The notes under the pieces were generated by a model that worked only from the letters and a program-made list of their open reading frames with translations, searched no databases and was not told where the DNA came from. A program made the translations under genes and the position numbers. A DNA stretch of 64,000 bases from Plantactinospora endophytica (lineage in GTDB: Bacteria; Actinomycetota; Actinomycetes; Mycobacteriales; Micromonosporaceae): contig NZ_BONW01000004.1 of NCBI RefSeq assembly GCF_016862915.1, forward strand, positions 124,001 to 188,000, read 5' to 3'. Below are positions 6,958 through 15,493 of the stretch, in pieces (the first letter of the stretch is position 1; the number at the start of each line of letters is the position of its first letter).

Positions 6958-9129
6958 ATGAGGAGATTCTGGCGGCTCGGCGGTGCGGCCGGGGTACTGC
7001 TGCTCTCGGCCGGCCTGGTCGGCGCGGTGCCCGGCGGCGCGGTGGCAGGCCGGGACCGGGCCGGGACGGTGAGCACCGCCAGCGCGCCGTCGGCGGCGCT
7101 CGGCTCGACGATCGACTACACCGTCTACCTGCCGCACGGCTACGCCGACCGGCGCAACGCCACCGTCCGGTACCCGGTGCTGTACCTGCTGCACGGCCGG
7201 GGCGACACGATGTCGGCGTGGACCCGGGTGAAGGCCGACCTGGACCGGATGATCGCCGACGGCGAGGTGCCGCCGGTCATCGCGGTACTTCCGGACGCGC
7301 CGTGGAGCAGCCGGGGAAGCTGGTACGTCGACTCCGGCTACACCGGAACGGACGATCCGGGCCGACCCGTCGAGACCGCCCTCACCCGTGACCTTGTGTC
7401 CTATGTAGACGCCACCTACCGTACGGCAGCTCACCGGGGTGCCCGGCTCGTCGGCGGCTACTCGATGGGCGGGGCCGGTGCACTGCGCTACGCGCTGGCC
7501 CACCCGGACCTCTTCGCGAACGCGCTGGTACTCAGCCCGGCGGTCTACAGCCCGCTGCCGCCGGCCGACTCGTCGGCCCGGGAGTACGGCGGCTTCGGCG
7601 CGGGCGACGAACGTTTCTCGGCCGAGGTCTACCGCCGGTCGAACTATCCCGCGCTGCTGCCGACCCTCGACTCCGACCTCCCGGTGCGGCTGTACGTCGC
7701 GGTCGGCGACGACGAGTGGGCCAACCCGGATCCGGCGGAGGCGGCGCACGACCTCGACTACGAGGCCGCCACGCTCTACAACACCGTCCGGCGGGCCGAG
7801 GCGATATCCGCGCAGTTCCGGGTCGTCGACGGGGGCCACGACTGGGACGTCTGGCGTCCGTCCTTCGTGGACGGTCTGCGGCAGCTCGCCCCGACGCTGA
7901 GCGTCACCCCGCCGGCCGCGCTGCCCGGACCACTGCACGGTACCCCCGGCACCGACTGGGCCGGTGGCGTTGCGGCGACCCCGGACGGCGGCGCCGTCAT
8001 CGGGTACGCCGCCTCCGGCCCGGTGGCCGGCCAGCCGTACGCGGGCGGGCTCGACGCCGTACTCACCCGGCTCGGCCCGGACCGGCGTACGCCACAGTGG
8101 ACGGCGCAGTTCGGCACTCCGGCGAACGAGCGGCTCTACGGTGTCGTACCGGTCGCCGACGGTGGGGTGCTGACCGCCGGCTACACCCGGGGCGACCTGG
8201 ACGGGGCACATCCGGGCAGCCCGGCCGACGACGGGTTCGTGGCCAAACTGACCGGCACCGGCCAGCGGGCCTGGCTGACCCAGCTCGGCGACCCGACCAA
8301 GGCGGACCGGTTCTACGGCGTCGCACCCGCCCCGGACGGCGGCGCCTACGTCGCCGGCTACACCAGCGGCGCGTACGCCGGCACCAGCGCCGGGGACAAG
8401 GACGCGATCCTGGTCCGGCTCGGCCCCGACGGGCGGGTCGCGTGGAGCCGACAGTTCGGCGGCAGCGGTGAGGACAAGGCGTACGCGGTCGCGGCCGACG
8501 CCTCCGGTGTCTACCTCGCCGGCAGCAGCTCTGCCGGGATGCCCGGCAGTGCTCGCGTCGGTGGCACGGACGGCTGGCTGGCCCGGTTCACCCCGGACGG
8601 CACTCGACAGTGGACGGTCGCTGAGGGCGGCACCGGCGACGACCTGCTGACCGGGCTCGCCGTGACCACCACCGGCACCGTGGTCGCCACCGGCGGTACC
8701 GGTGGGGACGCCACGGCCGGCGGCACCGACGTGCTGACCGTGGCGTACGACGCGAACGGCCGGCAGCGGTGGCGGACCGTCAGTGGCGGGTCCGGCGACG
8801 ACGCCGGCGCCGAGGTGCTGGCGCTGCCTGGCGGCGAGGTCGCGGTCGTCGGCTTCACCCACAGTGCGCTCGGCGTACCGGCCGGCGCGGCGGACGTGCT
8901 GACCCTGCGCCTCGACTCGCGCGGCCGGCAGACGCTGGCGGCACAGTACGGCACGGCCCGGGACGACGCGGTGGACGCCTTCGGTGAGGAGAACGTCTAC
9001 GCCACCCGGGCCGACGACGGAAAACTGCTGGTCAGCGGCTTGACGATGGGAAGCGTGGCCAGTGGTGCCGCGCTCGGCAACGGCGACGTCTTCCTGGCGT
9101 CGGTCGACTCGACGGGAGGACTGCCGTGA
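6958..9129 (+). CDS. Secreted esterase (esterase-D/feruloyl-type) with C-terminal beta-propeller
   Basis: Exported serine esterase of 723 residues. A signal peptide (M-R-R-F-W-R, hydrophobic core to about residue 30) precedes an alpha/beta-hydrolase domain (about 50-310) with L-L-H-G-R-G-D, nucleophile Ser169 in G-Y-S-M-G-G, acid in V-G-D-D-E-W and His in G-G-H-D-W-D. From about residue 325 the protein is a run of six to seven blades, each with D-G-G-A-Y-V-A-G-Y-type strands and D-A-I-L-V-R-L-type strands about 45-50 residues apart, as in SBBP/beta-propeller repeats. ATG 6958 follows a GAGAAAGGA ribosome site. Likely substrates are acyl or feruloyl esters of polysaccharides, or small esters. 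The stop overlaps the GTG of the CoA-transferase, a surprising coupling of an exported and a cytosolic enzyme. Confidence 0.8.
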   Translation: MRRFWRLGGAAGVLLLSAGLVGAVPGGAVAGRDRAGTVSTASAPSAALGSTIDYTVYLPHGYADRRNATVRYPVLYLLHGRGDTMSAWTRVKADLDRMIADGEVPPVIAVLPDAPWSSRGSWYVDSGYTGTDDPGRPVETALTRDLVSYVDATYRTAAHRGARLVGGYSMGGAGALRYALAHPDLFANALVLSPAVYSPLPPADSSAREYGGFGAGDERFSAEVYRRSNYPALLPTLDSDLPVRLYVAVGDDEWANPDPAEAAHDLDYEAATLYNTVRRAEAISAQFRVVDGGHDWDVWRPSFVDGLRQLAPTLSVTPPAALPGPLHGTPGTDWAGGVAATPDGGAVIGYAASGPVAGQPYAGGLDAVLTRLGPDRRTPQWTAQFGTPANERLYGVVPVADGGVLTAGYTRGDLDGAHPGSPADDGFVAKLTGTGQRAWLTQLGDPTKADRFYGVAPAPDGGAYVAGYTSGAYAGTSAGDKDAILVRLGPDGRVAWSRQFGGSGEDKAYAVAADASGVYLAGSSSAGMPGSARVGGTDGWLARFTPDGTRQWTVAEGGTGDDLLTGLAVTTTGTVVATGGTGGDATAGGTDVLTVAYDANGRQRWRTVSGGSGDDAGAEVLALPGGEVAVVGFTHSALGVPAGAADVLTLRLDSRGRQTLAAQYGTARDDAVDAFGEENVYATRADDGKLLVSGLTMGSVASGAALGNGDVFLASVDSTGGLP

Positions 9130-10490
9130 CGGTGGAGGGTTCTGGTCCGACCGTGCCGGCGGGGAGTTCGAGTCCGCCCGGGGCGGCGGGCTTCAGTCCG
9201 GCCGGGGCGGCGGCGGGCTCCGGTTCGGCCGAGGCGGTGGCGGGCTCCGGTTCGGCCGAGGCGGTGGCGGGCTCCGGTTCGGCTGGGGCGGTGGCGGGCT
9301 CCGGTTCGGCCGCGTTGGCCGGGGTGAGGGTGGTGGAGTTGGCGACCCTGTTCGCCGGGCCGCTCGCCACCGCGTTCCTCGGTGACTTCGGGGCCGACGT
9401 GGTCAAGGTGGAGCACCCGGCGAAACCCGACCCGTCCCGGGGACATGGGCCGGCGAAGGACGGAATCGGGTTGTGGTGGAAGGTGCTCGGTCGCAACAAG
9501 CGGACCGTCACCGCCAACCTCTCCGACCCGGCCGGCGCCGAGGTGCTGCGCCGGCTGGTCGCCGACGCCGACGTACTGGTGGAGAACTTCCGGCCCGGCA
9601 CCCTGGAACGCTGGGGGATCGGCCCGGCCGAACTGCACGCGGTCAACCCCCGGCTGGTGATCGCCCGGATCAGCGGCTTCGGCCAGTTCGGCCCGTACGC
9701 CCGGCGGCCCGGGTTCGGCACCCTGGCGGAGGCGATGAGCGGGTTCGCCGCCGCGACCGGCGAGCCGGACGGCCCGCCGACGCTGCCGCCGTTCGGGCTG
9801 GCCGACTCGGTGACCGCGCTGGCCACCGCCTACGCGGTGATGCTGGCGCTGCGCGCCCGGGACGTTACCGGGGCCGGGCAGGTGGTCGACCTGGCGATCA
9901 TCGAACCGATCATGGCCATGCTCGGCCCGCAGATCACCTGGTACGACCAGCTCGGCTACATACAGCCCCGGCTCGGCAACCGGTCGAACAACAACGCACC
10001 CCGGAACACGTACCGGTGCGCGGACGGGCGCTGGGTGGCGGTGTCGACAAGTGCGCAGAGCATCGCCGAACGGGTGCTCCGGCTGGTCGGCCGCCCCGAA
10101 CTGGTCGACGAGCCGTGGTTCGGCAGCGGCAGCGGCCGGGCCGCGCACGCCGACGTACTCGACGACGCCGTCGGGTCCTGGGTGGCGGCCCGGAACCGGG
10201 ACGAGGTGGTGGCCGCGTTCGAGGAGGCGCAGGCGGCGGTCGCGCCGATCTACGACGTACCGGACATCCTCGCCGATCCGCAGTACACCGCGTTGGGTAC
10301 GGCGGTCTCGGTGCCGGACCCCGACCTCGGGCCGGTACGGATGCAGAACGTGCCGTTCCGGATGTCGGCGACGCCGGGGCGGATCCGGCACACCGGCCGG
10401 GCGCACGGCCAGGACACCGACGAGGTGTTGACGGCGCTCGGCTTCAGCGCGGAGGAGGTCGCGGAGCTGCGGGCCGGAGGGGCGATCTGA
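9126..10490 (+). CDS. Class III CoA-transferase (CaiB/BaiF family)
   Basis: Cytosolic family III CoA-transferase, moving CoA from one acyl-CoA to a free carboxylic acid through enzyme-bound anhydride/thioester steps. The family domain runs from about residue 67 (G-V-R-V-V-E-L-A) to the C terminus, with F-G-A-D-V-V-K-V-E-H, G-R-N-K-R-T-V and V-E-N-F-R-P-G-T motifs. GTG 9126 gives a roughly 65-residue Ala/Gly/Ser-rich leader made of 9-residue repeats, atypical for the family. GTG 9324 just before the domain would give a normal-length protein. The first start is favoured by the GTGA overlap with the esterase stop, the second by homology. It overlaps the downstream lyase (TGATG), so the two likely act on the same acyl-CoA. 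Confidence 0.85.
   Translation: MTVEGSGPTVPAGSSSPPGAAGFSPAGAAAGSGSAEAVAGSGSAEAVAGSGSAGAVAGSGSAALAGVRVVELATLFAGPLATAFLGDFGADVVKVEHPAKPDPSRGHGPAKDGIGLWWKVLGRNKRTVTANLSDPAGAEVLRRLVADADVLVENFRPGTLERWGIGPAELHAVNPRLVIARISGFGQFGPYARRPGFGTLAEAMSGFAAATGEPDGPPTLPPFGLADSVTALATAYAVMLALRARDVTGAGQVVDLAIIEPIMAMLGPQITWYDQLGYIQPRLGNRSNNNAPRNTYRCADGRWVAVSTSAQSIAERVLRLVGRPELVDEPWFGSGSGRAAHADVLDDAVGSWVAARNRDEVVAAFEEAQAAVAPIYDVPDILADPQYTALGTAVSVPDPDLGPVRMQNVPFRMSATPGRIRHTGRAHGQDTDEVLTALGFSAEEVAELRAGGAI
9214..9311. repeat. 27-bp tandem repeat inside the CoA-transferase leader
   Basis: About 3.6 copies of a 27-bp unit at 9214-9240, 9241-9267, 9268-9294 and a partial copy from 9295. The first two are identical; the third has a C-to-T and a C-to-G-type change. 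Read in the gene frame each unit encodes A-G-S-G-S-A-E-A-V. The repeat keeps the frame, so copy-number change would alter leader length without breaking the gene. Confidence 0.85.
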
Positions 10491-11317
10491 TGCTGCTGAC
10501 CCTGCTCTACGTACCCGGCGACCGGCCGGACCGGTTCGACAAGGCGGTCGACTCCGGTGCCGACGCGGTCATCGTGGACCTGGAGGACGCGGTGGTGGCG
10601 GCCCGCAAGGGGTACGCCCGGAAGGCCGCCGCCGAGTTCGTCGGAGCCCGCCATCGGGTGCCGGTTTTCGTCCGGGTCAACGAGCTGACCGGCCCGGATG
10701 TGGCCGCAGACCTCGACGCGCTTGCCGGTGTGCCGGGGTTGGCCGGGCTGCGACTGCCCAAAGTGGAGTCTCCAGAGACGGTGCGGAGGGTGGCCGAGCG
10801 GGTGTCGGTGCCGCTGCATCCGCTGGTGGAGTCGGCGGTGGGGGTGGAGCGGGCGTACGAGATCGCCGGGGCGCATCCGGCGGTCGCCTCGATCGGGCTC
10901 GGGGAGGCAGACCTCCGCTCCGATCTCGGGGTGACCGCCGAGGAGGGGCTGTCCTGGGTACGCGGCCGGATCGTCGTCGCCGCCCGCGCCGCCGGCCTAC
11001 CTCCACCGCTCCTGCCGGTGTACCCCAACGTCACCGACCTGGCCGGACTTGCCGAGTCCTGCGCGACCGGCCGCCGGATGGGGTTCGTCGGCCGGACCGC
11101 GATCCACCCCCGGCAGCTACCGGTGATCGTGACGGCGTTCCGGCCCACTGCCGAGGAGGTGTCCCGGGCCCGCGAACTGCTGGACGCGGTCGCCGAGGCG
11201 CAGACCCGGGACTCCGGCACGGTGGTACTCCCGGACGGCCGGTTCGCCGACCGCGCGATGGTGGCGGCGGCCCGCCGTACGGTTCAGCTTGCGCAGCGGT
11301 TTGCGGCTGGCCCGTGA
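10490..11317 (+). CDS. HpcH/HpaI aldolase / CitE-like CoA-ester lyase
   Basis: TIM-barrel, Mg-dependent lyase of the CitE family (275 aa), which splits beta-hydroxyacyl-CoA esters such as malyl-, citramalyl- or citryl-CoA. Family motifs: Y-V-P-G-D-R-P-D-R-F near residue 8, V-I-V-D-L-E-D-A-V near 28, L-P-K-V-E-S near 88, and G-E-A-D-L-R-S-D-L-G near 135, the last containing the metal-binding acid. ATG 10490 shares bases with the CoA-transferase stop (TGATG). Transferase plus lyase is the logic of itaconate/citramalate-type pathways (activate the acid to its CoA ester, then cleave it), but no dedicated itaconyl-CoA hydratase is adjacent, so the substrate stays open. Confidence 0.85.
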   Translation: MLLTLLYVPGDRPDRFDKAVDSGADAVIVDLEDAVVAARKGYARKAAAEFVGARHRVPVFVRVNELTGPDVAADLDALAGVPGLAGLRLPKVESPETVRRVAERVSVPLHPLVESAVGVERAYEIAGAHPAVASIGLGEADLRSDLGVTAEEGLSWVRGRIVVAARAAGLPPPLLPVYPNVTDLAGLAESCATGRRMGFVGRTAIHPRQLPVIVTAFRPTAEEVSRARELLDAVAEAQTRDSGTVVLPDGRFADRAMVAAARRTVQLAQRFAAGP

Positions 11318-11336
11318 TCGCGGTGTGTGTGGGCGC

Positions 11337-12935
11337 TCATCGGATCAGGTTTCGGTGCGCGGCCCACAACCGGTCCGGGTCGACGCCCGCCTTCTCCAGT
11401 TGGGCGTCGAAAATGAAGTGGGTGTCCGAGAGGAGCTGCGACCTCCGGCTGAACTCGGTGTAGAGGTCGACGGCCTTCTGACGTCCGCCGACCCGCTCCG
11501 CCGCGTGGTAGAACGCCGCCGACAGTTCGTAGTTGAACGAGGTTCGGAGGTCGTCGGAGGAGAAGAAGCGGGGATTCTGCGGCAACGGCACGTCCTGGTC
11601 GCCGGTCATCGGGTTGTACCGGGACCAGTTCCGCCTGACGAGGCTCATCCCGGCCTTGGTCTCGGCCGGGCCGCCGGCGATGTTCTCGACCCACTCGGCG
11701 AAGCCTTCGGCGGCCCAGGTCGGTGCGTTCAGCCGTTCGGCGTCGTCGCCGTGATAGAAGTTCCGCAGCAGGTGCGGTCCGATCGCGTGCGCCATTTCGT
11801 GCACCATCAGGGTGTAGGCGCGGTGGTCGTCGTCGACTGTCGACATCCGGAGCACGATTCGACAGCCGGCAAGCGACTCCTTGTAGGGGATGATCAGCTT
11901 CCGCAGCCCGCTCGGCTCGGAGATGTCGGGACAGTTGACGTACCCGGCGTGATCGGTGTCGGGCTCCTCACTCGCGTACGCGAACCATCGGTCGAACTCG
12001 CGATCGTCCGCCAGGAAGACGGCGAAACCCTTCGGTGCGGGCCGGCTGCCCCAAAGCTTGCGGACGAAGCTGCTGGCCCGGACGGCGGTGCCGATATATC
12101 TCGCCGGGTCCCACCTGCTCTTCTGTGAGGCGAAGACGACCACCTCGCCACGCCGGGCCGCCCGCAGCGGTTCGGTGTCCCAGGGCGCGTCGCGGACGGT
12201 GGGGCCGTCCTTCCGGGTGTCATCGGCGAGCGTCTTCGCGTTCGGGGCCAGTACGTCGACGATCTGCACCGCTTCCGCGCTGACGGCGATCTGGTAGTTG
12301 TAGGCCGCGAAGTGGGGTTGGACGTCGGACTCAAACTGCATCAGGGCATTGACCCAGGCCCGCCTGGCGACCGGCGGTGCCGTGGTGCTGGTCGGCAGCG
12401 ACGCGAGGCCGAACTCGCTCCTGACGCCGGAACTGGCCAGATCGAACCTGGTCGGCCGGAGTTGCCGCAGGTTGCGGAACCGCATCCGTTCGCGTTCCCG
12501 AACCGCCGGTCGCTGCTGGTCGATGTCCGCGAGCCAGGCATCCTCGTCGCCTCGAAGCATCGCGGCGGATCGCCGGGCGACCATCTCCGCGATCCGTCGG
12601 TCCATGCGTTCTTCGGGAAATTCGAACGACACGGGGCCGGTCTGGTCGGCCGTCGGCTGCTGCCGCTCGTGCCCGGTCAGCACGATCACGGTCCCGGCCA
12701 GCATCAGGATCAGGACGAGGGCACCCGCACCGATGCCCGCCCACGCCCAGCGCGACAGCCGACGCCTCGGCGCCGGCGGTGGTGCGTACGAAACCGTCGC
12801 CCGGCCGGGGCGGATCGGCGGCACCGGCGGCAGCGGTGGGCCCGGCATCGGGTCTGCCGAATTCGGCCACTGCCAGGGCTGCTGCGTGCCGTCGGTCGGC
12901 CCTCCCTCTTGGTGACTGTGCACTTTGTCCCCCAC
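11337..12935 (-). CDS. Membrane-anchored zinc metallopeptidase-like protein (HEMAH)
   Basis: A 532-residue protein with a Pro-rich cytosolic N terminus (1-57), one transmembrane helix (about 60-85, W-A-G-I-G-A-G-A-L-V-L-I-L-M-L) and an extracellular domain. The latter has a zinc-peptidase motif V-H-E-M-A-H-A (His379, Glu380, His383) and a downstream W-A-A-E-G-F-A-E-W segment whose Glu is a candidate third ligand, as in gluzincins. It starts with GTG at 12935 (V-G-D-K-V). The gene converges with the CoA-ester lyase gene, only 19 bases separating the stops. Cys residues in the outer domain may form disulfides. The peptide substrate is unknown; it could also act in cell-wall or stress processing. 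Confidence 0.65.
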   Translation of the reverse strand: MGDKVHSHQEGGPTDGTQQPWQWPNSADPMPGPPLPPVPPIRPGRATVSYAPPPAPRRRLSRWAWAGIGAGALVLILMLAGTVIVLTGHERQQPTADQTGPVSFEFPEERMDRRIAEMVARRSAAMLRGDEDAWLADIDQQRPAVRERERMRFRNLRQLRPTRFDLASSGVRSEFGLASLPTSTTAPPVARRAWVNALMQFESDVQPHFAAYNYQIAVSAEAVQIVDVLAPNAKTLADDTRKDGPTVRDAPWDTEPLRAARRGEVVVFASQKSRWDPARYIGTAVRASSFVRKLWGSRPAPKGFAVFLADDREFDRWFAYASEEPDTDHAGYVNCPDISEPSGLRKLIIPYKESLAGCRIVLRMSTVDDDHRAYTLMVHEMAHAIGPHLLRNFYHGDDAERLNAPTWAAEGFAEWVENIAGGPAETKAGMSLVRRNWSRYNPMTGDQDVPLPQNPRFFSSDDLRTSFNYELSAAFYHAAERVGGRQKAVDLYTEFSRRSQLLSDTHFIFDAQLEKAGVDPDRLWAAHRNLIR

Positions 12936-13220
12936 GATCGTTACTTGATCTGTTATCGGGCGATTACTCAGCGCGGATCAGGATAGGGGATGATCGATAT
13001 GCGGGTGGGGTGCCTGTGGATAACTATGTGCGGCAGCCCGGTGCCGCCGCCGGCTACCGCCGTCGGATGTCACGACGGCGGTGGGGCGATATCGTGTCCG
13101 CGTGTTGGTGGCAGGTGTGCGAGGCCAGGTGCTGACCGCCTGCGGCGGCGGTGGCTGCCCTTGCCGCTGCCGGATGTCCGGCCAGGATCCGTACGAGCTA
13201 CTGCCTCGCCCGGTGGTGAG
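12936..13220. other. Divergent intergenic region with a single perfect DnaA box
   Basis: 285 bp between the minus-strand peptidase gene and the plus-strand HEAT gene. The part next to the peptidase start is AT-richer than its surroundings (12941-13030) and should hold the peptidase promoter. A perfect TTATCCACA box lies on the minus strand at 13015-13023. No cluster of further boxes is present, so this is not an origin. I see no additional gene that I would support. Confidence 0.4.
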
Positions 13221-13941
13221 GTGAGGACGCATGGCTGGGATCGGCTCGTCACGATGGGAGGCAACGGCGCCCATCTGCCGTCACTGATTGATGCGCTCGA
13301 TGATGACGATCCATCGGTCCGTGATCGGGCCTATCGTGATCTGACGCACGATGTCGGCTGGAACGGCAACCTGCTTCCGGCGGCTCCCGCAGTCGTGGGC
13401 ACGCTCGTCGATCGCCTGCGACGGAATGAGTGCGCGCATCCCGAGGCTGCTCTGGGGATTCTCGAGGGACTGCTGTACGCGCAGTCCGCAGTCGGTGTCA
13501 CCGAGGTGACTTGGCGCGGTGAGCGGGAGGACCTGGTCCCGTTGGTCCGGAGAATGGTGGAGGGCGAGATCGGCCTCTACGCCAGAATTGCCATTGACGC
13601 TTCCTCTTGGCTCGACCGCAAGGCGGCCATCTCGCTTCTCAGGAGCTTCCGGGTCGATCAAGGTCCTGCCCGTTCGGTTCTCGATCAACTTTTTTGCTGC
13701 CGCCAGCGACCCCCTCGTGGTCCGGGAGGTCCAGGAGGCCATCCTGAATCTTGACGATATCGTTGCCGAGACGAAGGATTCGGAGCCCGGAGGCTTCCCG
13801 GTGGACGTTGATCCGGACTACGTGGCCAGGCGGCTCGAGGAACGGAGCGCCGTGATCTATGCCCTGGTGGGCAGAAGCGTGTCCGGCGTCAGGGCGACGA
13901 GGAAAAGGAACTGGCTGCTGAAGCTCTTCCGGCGTTCGTAA
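13221..13941 (+). pseudogene. HEAT-repeat-like protein gene interrupted by a T6-run frameshift
   Basis: Two adjacent reading frames together make one coherent protein of about 230 residues. The first half runs from GTG 13221 (or ATG 13254, M-G-G-N-G-A-H) with helical repeats such as L-I-D-A-L-D-D-D-D-P-S-V-R-D-R-A-Y and C-A-H-P-E-A-A-L-G-I-L. The frame then fails at bases 13690-13695, a run of six T. Reading the run as five T gives D-Q-L-F-A-A-A-S-D-P-L-V-V-R-E-V and continues in the other frame to the stop at 13941 (K-L-F-R-R-S). The family is a small HEAT/ARM-like protein of unknown role common near toxin-immunity or regulatory genes in actinomycetes. Causes could be a real one-base insertion, a sequencing error, or slippage on the homopolymer. 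Confidence 0.65.
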
Positions 13942-13999
13942 CGGCGCCTCGGGTGAACAGTCGGAGACCGCTGTCATCTCGACGGATTCGAAGATGCCT

Positions 14000-14482
14000 T
14001 TACTCCTCCGGACTGTGCTGTTCGATGGCGCGCTGGATCGCCCGGTAAATCTGCCCGAACCGCAACGCGTCCGAGCTGCGGAGTAGCAACGCCTCCTCGC
14101 CCCGGTACTGCACCCACAGCTCCTGCACCTTCGCGCCGCGCTCGTACGAGCGGTCGAGCCAGTGCAGCGGTATCTCCAGGAACGGGAAGAGGGCCAGCGC
14201 ACCGACGACACAGACCGCCAGCACGATCAGGGCGAGCCGCCACTCGCCCCGGTCCTGTGCCGAGTACGCGAGCGACAGCACACACACCATCGCGACCAGT
14301 GGCGGGATCGACAGCAGGAAGATGAGTACGCCCCGCCCGGCGAGCCGTCCCCGGGTTCGGGCCGTACCCCGGCCTTTGGCGTGCCAGACGTACGACACCT
14401 CGGCGACCGGCACGCTGCGCCCGTTGACGTGGATGGTCTCGGAGGTAACCCGTACCGTGTCGTCCCGGTAATAGAGCGTCAC
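14000..14482 (-). CDS. DUF6232-like small membrane protein, paralogue A
   Basis: 160-residue protein beginning with GTG at 14482 (M-T-L-Y-Y-R-D-D). A short N-terminal beta-rich segment (V-R-V-T-S-E-T-I-H-V-N-G-R-S-V-P-V) is followed by two transmembrane helices (about 51-72 and 83-102) and a conserved cytosolic tail with S-S-D-A-L-R-F-G-Q-I-Y-R-A. The layout matches the DUF6232 family, function unknown. A paralogue with the same architecture lies at 18971-19444 on the same strand, beyond the sugar ABC genes. 105 bases separate it from the permease gene upstream, so co-transcription is possible but not shown. Confidence 0.75.
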   Translation of the reverse strand: MTLYYRDDTVRVTSETIHVNGRSVPVAEVSYVWHAKGRGTARTRGRLAGRGVLIFLLSIPPLVAMVCVLSLAYSAQDRGEWRLALIVLAVCVVGALALFPFLEIPLHWLDRSYERGAKVQELWVQYRGEEALLLRSSDALRFGQIYRAIQRAIEQHSPEE

Positions 14483-14587
14483 CGTTCCAGCAAAGCGCGA
14501 CGACCCACGGAAGCGCCACCGATCGACACGGTCGGATTCGGGTCAGCCCGAGGACTGGACACGCCGGACACGACCACAGTTGAACCC

Positions 14588-15493
14588 TCAGCCCTTGTTG
14601 GCGCCCAGGGTCAGCCCGGCGACGAACTGCCGTTGCAGTACGAAGAAGACGATCAGTGTCGGCAGCGCGACCAGGATCGATCCGGCCGCCAGCAGGTTGT
14701 AGTCGGTGAAGTAGACCGACCGCAGGTTGTTCAGCGCGCTGGTCACCGGCAGCTTGTCGCCGGTGGACATCAGCACCACTGCCCAGAGGAAGTCGTTGTA
14801 GATCCAGGCGAACTCCAGCGTGCCGAGCGCGCCGAGCGCGGGCCGGACCAGCGGCAGCACCACCTGCCAGTACTGCCGCCACACCCCGGCCCCGTCCACC
14901 GTCGCCGCCTCGATCAGCTCGCGCGGGATGGTGTCCATGTAGTTGCTCAGCACGAAGACGCAGAACCCGGTCTGGAACGCGACGTGGATCGCGATGATCC
15001 CCCAGTACGAGTCGTAGACCAGCTCCGACGGCCAGCTCATCCACCACGGCAGCGGGATCTTGGTGTACATCAGGTAGAGCGGGGTCAGCACCACCTGCTG
15101 CGGCAGCAGGTTGCCGGCGGTGAAGAGGATCAACAGCAGGCGCCCGCCGGGGAGCCGGCGCCGCGAGATCAGGAACGCCACGAACGAGGCGAAGAAGAGC
15201 GTCAACACCACCGCCGGTACGGCCACCAGCAGCGTGTTCAGGAAGTGCCGGGGCAGGTTGCCGCCCTGCCACGCCTGCACGTAGTAGTCGAAGTTCAACG
15301 TCTTCGGCAGCGAGAAGTACCCCTCGGCAGCGGTCTCGGCATACGGCCGCAGCGACGCGTAGAGCGGCAACAGCAACGGCACCAGCCACCCCAGCGCCAT
15401 CGCCCAGAGGAAGACCCGGATCACCACCCGCCACGGGCCGACCGGACGTCGGTTCCGCCTGCCCACCGGCTGCGTATCCCGGTCGCCGCTCAT
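14588..15493 (-). CDS. Carbohydrate ABC transporter permease, MalG type
   Basis: Inner-membrane permease of the sugar importer encoded by this minus-strand cluster. 301 residues, about six transmembrane helices. The ATPase-docking EAA loop reads E-L-I-E-A-A-T-V-D-G-A-G about residue 190, followed by W-Q-V-V-L-P-L-V-R-P-A-L, as in MalG-type subunits. ATG 15493 overlaps the stop of the partner permease (ATGA), so the two are translationally coupled. No ATP-binding subunit is encoded nearby; actinomycete sugar importers commonly share one MsiK-type ATPase encoded elsewhere. Confidence 0.92.
   Translation of the reverse strand: MSGDRDTQPVGRRNRRPVGPWRVVIRVFLWAMALGWLVPLLLPLYASLRPYAETAAEGYFSLPKTLNFDYYVQAWQGGNLPRHFLNTLLVAVPAVVLTLFFASFVAFLISRRRLPGGRLLLILFTAGNLLPQQVVLTPLYLMYTKIPLPWWMSWPSELVYDSYWGIIAIHVAFQTGFCVFVLSNYMDTIPRELIEAATVDGAGVWRQYWQVVLPLVRPALGALGTLEFAWIYNDFLWAVVLMSTGDKLPVTSALNNLRSVYFTDYNLLAAGSILVALPTLIVFFVLQRQFVAGLTLGANKG

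Noticed and set aside
13015-13023. Replication origin
   Set aside because: Only one DnaA box, no dnaA/dnaN/gyrB genes and no box cluster.
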